A stretch of DNA of 7,940 bases from Spirochaetales bacterium (GTDB lineage Bacteria > Spirochaetota > Spirochaetia > DSM-27196 > SLAA01), in contig SLBH01000241.1 of NCBI GenBank assembly GCA_007126415.1, positions 1 to 7,940 of the forward strand, in the 5' to 3' direction. How positions within the stretch are numbered: position 1 is the first letter of the stretch; every line of letters starts with the position of its first letter. Positions 1-5,581 of this stretch are shown piece by piece. The position numbers and the translations under genes were made by a program. Under the pieces are notes generated by a model. That model was not told the DNA's origin. It did no database searches and saw only the letters and a list, made by a program, of their open reading frames with translations.

Positions 1-446
1 GCTGCAACGCTGCGTATCTGTAGGCCAATCTCTGCCGCCGCGACGCGCACAGTATTCATCAGCCCAAGGTCCGGCGTGCCGACGAAGCTGCCTCCGCCGA
101 GTACGAGATTGGTCTCGGGATCGCGCACCGTCATCACCAACGTCATGCGGGAGCCGGCTATGATAAACCGTGAGGATATCGTGAACTCTACAGCGTCGGG
201 ACGCTTGCTCGGCTCGTCGCCGTCCTGGCTTACTGCAAAACCGAGTGCCCGAAACTCGTTTACAAGCGCTTCGTCGAGTAGCGCCGCTATTCGCGCCTCG
301 GTATCGCCGGCGGTTTGTTCGGGAGACGCAGGCTGAGCGCTGCTCACGTGTATACGCGGTCGTGAGGCGTTTGCGGGCAAGCCGGCCGGTTGCGGTAACG
401 GTGTAAGGCCGAGAAGAAACAATGCCGGGAGGAACCGAACGCTCAT
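1..446 (-). CDS. Secreted protein, CsgG/FlgO/LpoB-like style (3' end missing)
   Basis: This open frame starts at the ATG at 446 and runs off the left edge after 148 complete codons with no stop. Residues 1-27 look like a signal peptide: Arg4, a hydrophobic run (FLPALFLLGL), and an A-N-A site before Ser28. A helix (ARIAALLDEALVNEFRALGF) follows, then beta-rich sequence containing TISSRFIIAGSRMTLVMTV and RDPETNLVLGGGSF, then a helix starting at LMNTVRVAAAEIGLQI. This helix-strand order, with a 'computed term / declared in the envelope' feel, resembles small periplasmic domains of the CsgG/FlgO/LpoB kind, which often sit in front of PEGA or similar repeats. The family call is by style only, because the C-terminal part is outside the window. 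The start is supported by GGAG at 455-452, five bases upstream. The ATG overlaps the cyclase TGA (ATGA), which implies translational coupling and a shared mRNA. Confidence 0.72.
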   Translation of the reverse strand, partial: MSVRFLPALFLLGLTPLPQPAGLPANASRPRIHVSSAQPASPEQTAGDTEARIAALLDEALVNEFRALGFAVSQDGDEPSKRPDAVEFTISSRFIIAGSRMTLVMTVRDPETNLVLGGGSFVGTPDLGLMNTVRVAAAEIGLQIRSVA

Positions 447-2101
447 TTCGTCTCCATAACCTCAACTCCACCCCATTCCGCCGGAGGTGGCTGCTTCTGA
501 AAACGCTCGGCGCGTGCGAAAATGCGCTTTGCTGCGGCATCCTCGGGTTCGAGACGCAGTAACTGGGTGAACAGTGAGGTCGCAGCTGTGAACTGCCGGT
601 CGAGATAGTGTTCCATCGCTTGGTTATGCAGCTCCCACACACGCTCTTGAGCCGCGCTGAGCTCACGCGCAGCAGTATAAATTCGTACCCCTGTGGTCTT
701 TCCCTTTACCGCGACAACGTCGAGCAGGCGTGTCGGCAATCGCCCCTCGATACGTTGCTGCAGCGATTGCGAGATCAGTAGCGGTACCTGATAGTACTTG
801 GTGAGTCCCTCCAGGCGCGAAGCGAGGTTTACCATATCACCTATAACGGTATAGTCCATCTTCTTATCGGTGCCGATGTTCCCCACCGTGACAACGCCAT
901 AGTTAATGCCCACGCCGATCTGGAACTCCGGTTTGCCGGCGGCGCGTTGACTCTCGTTGAATGAGGTGATCCCGTTGCACATCTCGATGCCGGCAAGCAC
1001 CGACTGATAGGCGTCGTCGTCATGTTTTACCGGGGCTCCGAAGAACGCCATAATGGCGTCGCCAATGTACTTGTCTATGACCCCACCGCGGTTCATGATA
1101 ATGTCGACCATTACCGAGAAGTAATGGTTCAATGACTGCACTAGGTCGTCGGGATTCATCGCCTCCGAGATCGAAGTGAACGAGCGGATGTCCGAAAACA
1201 GCACCGATAATACGCGGTTCTCCCCGACCAGCATTGACTCGGGGTTTGCGTAGTAGCGGTCGATCAACTCCTGCGGCACGTACTTCTGAAAGATATTTCG
1301 AATCTTGCTTTCTTTCTTGCGTGCAACCACCGCTTGGAGCGCGTAAGATTTAATCTGACCGTACGCACGCTCGAGCTCCTCGGTCATGACGTTAAAGGTG
1401 TGCGCGAGTTCTCCGGTCTCGTCGCGGTACTGCACCGGGACGCGTTCGCTGAGGTCGTTTGAAGCGATGATACTGCGCATTGAACTCACTACATTCTGCA
1501 AGGGGCGCGTCAACGTCCCTGCAAATGCGATGAGGAATAACACGGCCAGAAGCGTAGCGATTCCCAAAATCGCCGCCGTACGACTCGTGATACGCTGCAG
1601 ATCGTGATAGAACACGTCAAACTGCTCTGTGTGCAGGATGTACCAGTCGTACGGTGGAAAATAGAACCCCTTCGCAACACGCTGTATCCCGGCCACTGTA
1701 GGCGTTATGAGCTCCGTGGGGCGAGCCGCAACCAGGGATTGAATGTCGGCGCGTTCTTCAGCGAGCGGCTCGTTGTCCTCGGTGGCCATTACCAGCTCGC
1801 CGTTACTGTCGAACGCGAACACCGCTTCTGTTTGGCTGCGGAGCATGCCGAGCGCGTAACTCTCAAGCCCCAGCTTAGTTGCCTCCACCATCTCCGGCGT
1901 ATCGGTGAGCTCATTCTCGATCAAGAGCTGCCACTGCCCAGCGGCGTAGCGCTCCAGTTCGGTTGTCTTGAATTCGAGAAACTCGTGTGCAACACGAGTG
2001 ATGCCGGTGGTTGCCGCCAAGTAAGAGCTGACACCGACCATCACCACCGAAACCACGACAATCGGAAGTACAACGAGAACAACTTTGGCTCGAATCTTCA
2101 C
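443..2101 (-). CDS. Class IIIb adenylate cyclase, Cache-HAMP-cyclase-TPR membrane sensor
   Basis: The predicted enzyme converts ATP to cAMP at the inner membrane in response to a periplasmic signal. It has 552 residues from the GTG at 2101. In order it shows TM1 (about 6-28), a periplasmic region (29-172) with Cache/PAS-like signatures FAFDSNGELV (95-104) and WYILHTE (153-159), TM2 (about 175-196), HAMP (about 195-247), a linker helix and a cyclase domain (about 298-478). The metal-binding aspartates are Asp304 (FSDIRSFTSISE) and Asp348 (KYIGDAIMAFFG). Lys344 and Thr418 occupy the purine-recognition positions, the Lys/Thr pair typical of class IIIb adenylate cyclases. Asn425 and Arg429 (VNLASRLE) are the transition-state residues. 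Residues 486-532 form a single TPR-like helical pair. All catalytic residues are present, so one polypeptide should form an active homodimer. The start is set by GAGGT at 2113-2109, seven bases upstream. A longer frame from 2212 would overlap the preceding gene and put a non-membrane leader before TM1. Bicarbonate stimulation is known for some class IIIb enzymes and is untested here. Confidence 0.93.
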   Translation of the reverse strand: MKIRAKVVLVVLPIVVVSVVMVGVSSYLAATTGITRVAHEFLEFKTTELERYAAGQWQLLIENELTDTPEMVEATKLGLESYALGMLRSQTEAVFAFDSNGELVMATEDNEPLAEERADIQSLVAARPTELITPTVAGIQRVAKGFYFPPYDWYILHTEQFDVFYHDLQRITSRTAAILGIATLLAVLFLIAFAGTLTRPLQNVVSSMRSIIASNDLSERVPVQYRDETGELAHTFNVMTEELERAYGQIKSYALQAVVARKKESKIRNIFQKYVPQELIDRYYANPESMLVGENRVLSVLFSDIRSFTSISEAMNPDDLVQSLNHYFSVMVDIIMNRGGVIDKYIGDAIMAFFGAPVKHDDDAYQSVLAGIEMCNGITSFNESQRAAGKPEFQIGVGINYGVVTVGNIGTDKKMDYTVIGDMVNLASRLEGLTKYYQVPLLISQSLQQRIEGRLPTRLLDVVAVKGKTTGVRIYTAARELSAAQERVWELHNQAMEHYLDRQFTAATSLFTQLLRLEPEDAAAKRIFARAERFQKQPPPAEWGGVEVMETK

Positions 2102-2108
2102 TGGCCTT

Positions 2109-2113
2109 ACCTC
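2109..2113 (-). promoter_or_regulatory. RBS that fixes the GTG start of the cyclase
   Basis: GAGGT reads on the minus strand and lies seven bases before the GTG at 2101. It is the only good Shine-Dalgarno match near the 5' end of the cyclase, and it picks the internal GTG over the in-frame ATG at 2212. Confidence 0.7.
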
Positions 2114-2174
2114 ATCTGCGCCCGAGAGACCACCGGCAGCCGGCCGACAAACTGTGACTGAGCAACACCCTGCG

Positions 2175-2729
2175 CTACTCGGCCTGGGCCGCTTCCGAGG
2201 TCGCACGATCACTCGGGAAGAAAATCTTCACACCAATCCCGAACCCAACCGAATGCGCAACTATCGTGGTATCGCCGTCGTCTATGCTTGTGTCGTCTTT
2301 GGTCGAGTTCCGCTCGTATGCCGCTTCGAGGCGAGCTACCGGAACCCATGAGGACTGCGCCGGTTCCCAGAAATATGCTCCCTGCAGTCCAAGCGAGCTC
2401 TCGAACTCGGTTCTTACGTTGTCGGACGGGTCTACAGCACGGGTGAACTCAGCTCGCGCGGTAGGGCCAACCGCGATATGATCGGCTACGAAATAGCCGC
2501 CGGCGAGGTTGAGGTTATATGATTGCACCGAGATCTCGGCGTCACCGTCTGTGGTATCGATGTTGGCCCAGAAGCCGAAGCTCGTAAGGCTGCTGAAACC
2601 GGACAGGTACCAGGCGCCGTGGCGCAAACTCGATCGAACGTCGGACCGGGGTGTTGTTTTCTCGGGCTGTGCGTAGGTGAGTGCGGGTGATAACAGGATC
2701 AACACTACCGCAACTATGAGCCCACGCAT
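2175..2729 (-). CDS. Small exported beta-rich protein, probable outer-membrane barrel
   Basis: The gene encodes 184 residues. Residues 1-20 form a clear Sec signal peptide (Arg2, hydrophobic GLIVAVVLILL, cleavage after T-Y-A before Gln21). The mature part alternates polar and hydrophobic residues in short strands separated by Asp/Thr/Ser-rich turns, for example GAWYLSGFSSLTSFGFWANI, SYNLNLAGGYFVADHIAVGP, SLGLQGAYFW, VARLEAAYE and HSVGFGIGVKIFF. This is what an eight-stranded outer-membrane barrel of about 150 residues looks like, but no specific family is recognised. The strand ending in KIFF resembles a beta-signal, yet a 13-residue hydrophilic tail (PSDRATSEAAQAE) follows it. The ATG at 2729 is chosen because GGAGG at 2740-2736 lies six bases upstream; an in-frame GTG at 2735 overlaps that RBS. 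It is the first gene of the probable operon with the cyclase, 73 bases ahead of it. It could instead be a periplasmic beta-sandwich. Confidence 0.78.
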   Translation of the reverse strand: MRGLIVAVVLILLSPALTYAQPEKTTPRSDVRSSLRHGAWYLSGFSSLTSFGFWANIDTTDGDAEISVQSYNLNLAGGYFVADHIAVGPTARAEFTRAVDPSDNVRTEFESSLGLQGAYFWEPAQSSWVPVARLEAAYERNSTKDDTSIDDGDTTIVAHSVGFGIGVKIFFPSDRATSEAAQAE

Positions 2730-2735
2730 TAGCAC

Positions 2736-2740
2736 CCTCC
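2736..2740 (-). promoter_or_regulatory. RBS of the barrel-protein gene
   Basis: GGAGG on the minus strand, six bases before the ATG at 2729. It decides between that ATG and the upstream GTG at 2735, which is too close to be served by it. Confidence 0.75.
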
Positions 2741-2743
2741 AGA

Positions 2744-2772
2744 TTGTATTATGATCTTCCCCGCACTATAAT
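2744..2772 (+). promoter_or_regulatory. Sigma-70-type promoter of the lipoprotein gene
   Basis: The plus strand has a perfect TATAAT at 2767-2772 and TTGTAT at 2744-2749 (3 of 6, with the key TTG), again with a 17-base spacer. The start point should fall near A2780, four bases before the ATG at 2784. The -10 box shares 2771-2772 with the opposite -35 box, and the -35 box shares 2748-2749 with the opposite -10 box. Confidence 0.62.
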
Positions 2773-2776
2773 TCAA
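2748..2776 (-). promoter_or_regulatory. Sigma-70-type promoter of the cyclase operon
   Basis: On the minus strand, TTGAAT (2776-2771) and CATAAT (2753-2748) are separated by exactly 17 bases. This matches 4 of 6 and 5 of 6 consensus positions. Transcription should begin near 2741, just before the GGAGG RBS, giving a leader of about a dozen bases. Its two boxes overlap the boxes of the opposing lipoprotein promoter. No other convincing promoter is seen ahead of the cyclase, so this one probably drives all three genes. Confidence 0.6.
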
Positions 2777-2783
2777 TGCAGCG

Positions 2784-3935
2784 ATGAACATTGGTCGAAG
2801 CTTGTGTATGCTTTTTGCCGCATCGGCTGCAATTGCGGCGTGTAGCGCACCTCCGGTGGACGTAGCGTTGTCGGTGAGTCTTGCAACGGCTGAGCAAATG
2901 ACGTTACGGCAGTCGTTTGGCCTCCGACGCGACTCACTGCCGAACCTCGACCCACACGTTCGCAGCATTCGCTATTACCCCTCGCTGGTCGCTTCGTTTG
3001 AACTAACAGAGGGTCGGCCTCTCGGGTACTTGGTGGTTGACCGCGGAGCTCATGTTGCCTCAACGCCGTTGGTGATTCGCGAGCTTGATCCTGTAATCGT
3101 TGAGGAAGACGAGCCCGGGATCGAGATCTCGAACGCTCCCGATGACGTTGAACCTCATCATGTGGTGCACAGCGTGCGCGCCGACGGCCAAGAGAAGCTT
3201 CTCTTATATAGATACACGCCGGACCGAACCGACTTCGGCGCACGGGCTTTGGTGCTCACCGGGAGTGCCCCGGAGCCTGTTGGTTTCGAGGCTGCCTACA
3301 GCGAGAGTATAGCGGGTGACGTATTCGAAAACGATCCGGTGCCGGCGGTGGGAGCTTACGCAGCGCGTTGGGCGCCGGAGGAGGACGAGCGGCTCGCTGC
3401 GCTGGTGGTGTCCGGAACTGTGCTTATTACCGAGCCTTTCGGAATAGATGCTGATCCCTCTAACGGCTTCACGGGATCGGTCGCGGGCGCGGTTTCGCAG
3501 GCGGAAGCGCCGGCGACGGCGCTTGAGTACGGGCGGGTTGTTTTGGCCGAGGATCTCATCGGCTTCCCGGAGGGAACCTTCAGTTATGTCAACTCCCCGG
3601 TATCAGGACGGTATCGAACCTTCGTCAATTTTTCGGAGGCTGAGCCGGAGTACACCGAACTGGGGCTCGCAGGTCGGCTCGAGACCGTTCTTGCCTCGGG
3701 CGAGCTCCTCACCCGCAGTCGCGACCGCTGGGTGATCTCGGGTTTGTTCGGCGAGGCGGCGGGTTCGTTTCCTGCCGGCCGGCTGCAGTTTGTGCACGAG
3801 CGCAACGATATCTCAGGCTCGGACGACTGGCATGCGGTCTTCACCCTCACGTACTGGGGACAGATAGACGACGAGGACTACCTGTTCGTACGCGTGTACT
3901 CGGAGCGCTCGGATCGTCTGAGTGGCATTGACTGA
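2784..3935 (+). CDS. Acidic orphan lipoprotein
   Basis: The product has 383 residues and belongs to no family I recognise. The N-terminus is a lipoprotein signal: Arg5, a hydrophobic stretch, then I-A-A-C with the lipidated cysteine at Cys20, which fits the relaxed lipobox of spirochaetes. The mature chain has no other membrane segment and looks like a soluble, beta-rich envelope protein. By my count it contains 58 Asp+Glu against 27 Arg and only one Lys, so it is strongly acidic. The C-terminal part (about 300-370) has alternating patterns such as RDRWVISGLFG, GRLQFVHE and FTLTYWGQI. The ATG at 2784 is preferred because it gives the signal peptide a positive charge; the ATG at 2808 would remove it, and neither has a Shine-Dalgarno sequence. 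The gene is divergent from the cyclase operon and converges with the amylase, four bases between stops. Substrate and partners are unknown. Confidence 0.85.
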   Translation: MNIGRSLCMLFAASAAIAACSAPPVDVALSVSLATAEQMTLRQSFGLRRDSLPNLDPHVRSIRYYPSLVASFELTEGRPLGYLVVDRGAHVASTPLVIRELDPVIVEEDEPGIEISNAPDDVEPHHVVHSVRADGQEKLLLYRYTPDRTDFGARALVLTGSAPEPVGFEAAYSESIAGDVFENDPVPAVGAYAARWAPEEDERLAALVVSGTVLITEPFGIDADPSNGFTGSVAGAVSQAEAPATALEYGRVVLAEDLIGFPEGTFSYVNSPVSGRYRTFVNFSEAEPEYTELGLAGRLETVLASGELLTRSRDRWVISGLFGEAAGSFPAGRLQFVHERNDISGSDDWHAVFTLTYWGQIDDEDYLFVRVYSERSDRLSGID

Positions 3936-3939
3936 CGAC

Positions 3940-5442
3940 TCATGGGTCTTTGGCGGGAATCCATACCGAAACCGAGGCGGCGTTGCAGGCGAAGGTTCCC
4001 CAGCCGTCTTTGTCGGTGACCACCGGCCGGCTCACGTGCTCGGTGAGGTCGATGTAGGTTGTTTCGGGAGAGCCGGTCTGCATCCGCTTCTCGGCGTTGT
4101 CGGCGTTGCTTAGCACAACCGCCATACCGCCCGGGGTGGCGACGGTGCCGAGCCGGGTCCAGCCGATGCAGTTGGGGTCGTCGAGGTAGTCGTACTGTTC
4201 ACCGAAGGCATAGGCGCGCCGGGCGTAGAGAAACTTGTCGATCAGCCATTGGTGGCTTTCCATCCAGATTTCGTATTGCTCTCCATCGCCGCCGGTGTCG
4301 GTGTAATGCGCGCCGTAGTAATCGGCGGCAAACACGCAGGGGTAGCCGTCGCGACGCAGTAAGATAAGGGCGTAGGCCAACGGCTTGAACCAGGCCTCCA
4401 CAACCGATTCAAGTGCCTGCAGCGGCTGCGAGTCGTGATTGCTCACGAGCGTCACCGCGAGGGTAGGATGGGTTGCAACCAGCGTATCGTCAAAGATGGT
4501 TCGCAGGTCGAACTCGTCTTCCTGGGTACCCGCGGCGGCGAAGTTGTAGTGCAGCGAGACGTCGAACAGCATGAGGTTGCCTTCGGTGGCTTCGATGAAC
4601 TGCTCGAGTAACTCGCTCTTGCCCGACCAGTACTCACCTACCGCAAACATGTCGCGCCCGGCATGCCGCCGCACGTGTCGCAGCCAATCGAGGAAGAAAC
4701 CGGCCTTCACGTGCTTCACCGCGTCGAAACGGAAGCCGTCTACGCCGGTGGTATCGATCAGCCATTCGCCCCAGTAGAACAGCTCGGTTCGCACATCGGG
4801 GTTGTTGAGGTCGAGGTTGCAGCCCATGAGATAATCGAAGTTTCCCTTCTCGGGGTCGACATCCTCGTCGAACGCCTTGCCCTCAAACAGGTAAACCGCG
4901 TCTGTGTCGTGATCGAACGCGTTGTGGTCGGCGGCGTTGAAGTGCCACCAATGCCACTGCAGCGTGGAGTGCGCGCCCTTGCGCCCCGGGAAGGTGAACT
5001 GCGTCCAGGCCTTGATGGACTGAAGCGGCCCAATCGGCTCGGTTCGGTCGTTGGGATTGTACGGCGTGGCCCGAAATTCCTCCGCCCGGTCGGCGCCCAT
5101 TCTATGGTTGAACACGATGTCGGCGTACACCTGAATGCCCGCCTGTTGCGCGCGCCGAACCGCGCCGAGATATTCCTCGCGCGTGCCGTACTTCGTGCGG
5201 ACCGAGCCCTTCTGATCGAACTCGCCGAGGTCGAAGAGGTCATACACCCCGTAGCCGGTGTCGTAGCCGCCGGCCGCGCCCTTGTACGCCGGCGGCAGCC
5301 ATACGCTGGTAACGCCCACCTCCGCCAGCGCCGCTGCGTTCTCGGCAAGTTGCGTCCAGAGCGTGCCGTCGGCGGGAGTGTACCAGTGGAAGTACTGCAT
5401 CATCACGCCGTTGTACTCAATGTTTCTGCTGCGTTCAGTCAA
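3940..5442 (-). CDS. amyA: Cytoplasmic GH13 alpha-amylase (AmyA type)
   Basis: The enzyme is predicted to hydrolyse internal alpha-1,4 bonds of starch, glycogen or maltodextrins in the cytoplasm. The 500-residue chain has no signal peptide and is close in length and sequence style to the E. coli cytoplasmic AmyA (about 495). The (beta/alpha)8 barrel begins at QYFHWY. Conserved region I is DIVFNH (108-113). Nucleophile Asp240 lies in GFRFDAVKHV, acid/base Glu270 in VGEYWSGK, and stabiliser Asp337 in VSNHDSQP. B-domain and calcium-site motifs such as KGNFDYLMGCNLD are present, and the AmyA-like segments WFKPLAYALILLR and YGAHYTDTGGDG follow. A C-terminal beta domain covers about 391-500. The start is taken as TTG at 5442, because GGGAGG at 5454-5449 lies six bases upstream; the in-frame ATG at 5472 has no RBS. 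The next gene upstream is a divergent MFS transporter, which may or may not serve sugar uptake. Maltodextrins or stored glycogen are plausible substrates by family knowledge. Confidence 0.95.
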   Translation of the reverse strand: MTERSRNIEYNGVMMQYFHWYTPADGTLWTQLAENAAALAEVGVTSVWLPPAYKGAAGGYDTGYGVYDLFDLGEFDQKGSVRTKYGTREEYLGAVRRAQQAGIQVYADIVFNHRMGADRAEEFRATPYNPNDRTEPIGPLQSIKAWTQFTFPGRKGAHSTLQWHWWHFNAADHNAFDHDTDAVYLFEGKAFDEDVDPEKGNFDYLMGCNLDLNNPDVRTELFYWGEWLIDTTGVDGFRFDAVKHVKAGFFLDWLRHVRRHAGRDMFAVGEYWSGKSELLEQFIEATEGNLMLFDVSLHYNFAAAGTQEDEFDLRTIFDDTLVATHPTLAVTLVSNHDSQPLQALESVVEAWFKPLAYALILLRRDGYPCVFAADYYGAHYTDTGGDGEQYEIWMESHQWLIDKFLYARRAYAFGEQYDYLDDPNCIGWTRLGTVATPGGMAVVLSNADNAEKRMQTGSPETTYIDLTEHVSRPVVTDKDGWGTFACNAASVSVWIPAKDP

Positions 5443-5448
5443 GGTCGG

Positions 5449-5454
5449 CCTCCC
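5449..5454 (-). promoter_or_regulatory. RBS that fixes the TTG start of the amylase
   Basis: GGGAGG on the minus strand, six bases ahead of the TTG at 5442. It is the strongest Shine-Dalgarno in the window and supports a rare TTG start. Confidence 0.72.
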
Positions 5455-5497
5455 AGGGCGCAAAATCAACATTGGCGCCTAATCGTCGAGCGGCTCA

Positions 5498-5555
5498 TCG
5501 GTAGCTACGGGTTGCGCGCGGGTGCAAGCGTCGGCGCGCGTCGGTAGCGTTGCGC
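5498..5555. repeat. Imperfect direct repeat in the amylase/MFS divergent gap
   Basis: TCGGTAGC occurs at 5498-5505 and 5541-5548, 43 bases apart, each followed by TTGCGC (5512-5517 and 5550-5555), with 6 and 1 intervening bases. The pair lies between the amylase RBS and the MFS -10 box, a location suited to an operator. No regulator gene is adjacent. It may equally be chance in GC-rich DNA. Confidence 0.35.
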
Positions 5556-5560
5556 CCGGT

Positions 5561-5569
5561 TGCTATAGT
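5561..5569 (+). promoter_or_regulatory. Extended -10 promoter of the MFS gene
   Basis: TGCTATAGT fits the extended -10 pattern TGnTATAAT with one mismatch. No good -35 hexamer is found 16-18 bases upstream, which is usual for extended -10 promoters. The start point should fall around 5576-5577, only five or six bases before the ATG at 5582. A second box, TATAAC at 5569-5574, overlaps it and would place the start on the ATG itself. Confidence 0.5.
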
Positions 5570-5581
5570 ATAACGAATTGG

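Noticed and set aside
2133..2143. Short GC hairpin (CCGG-loop-CCGG) between the barrel gene and the cyclase
   Set aside because: The stem is only four pairs and no T-run follows, so it does not qualify as a terminator, and the genes are likely co-transcribed.
1604..2161. Plus-strand open frame of 185 codons
   Set aside because: It lies antisense within the cyclase sensor region. The sense strand has intact Cache and TM features and this frame has none.
2153..2168. Possible CRP-like cAMP-receptor site upstream of the cyclase
   Set aside because: One half (TCACA on the minus strand) fits, but the other half is out of register, so there is no true palindrome. It also lies between two operon genes, after the probable promoter.
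4663..5547. Long plus-strand open frame of 294 codons
   Set aside because: It is antisense to the amylase, has no family features, and its frame is explained by GC-rich codon bias in the real gene. It also runs through the divergent promoter gap.
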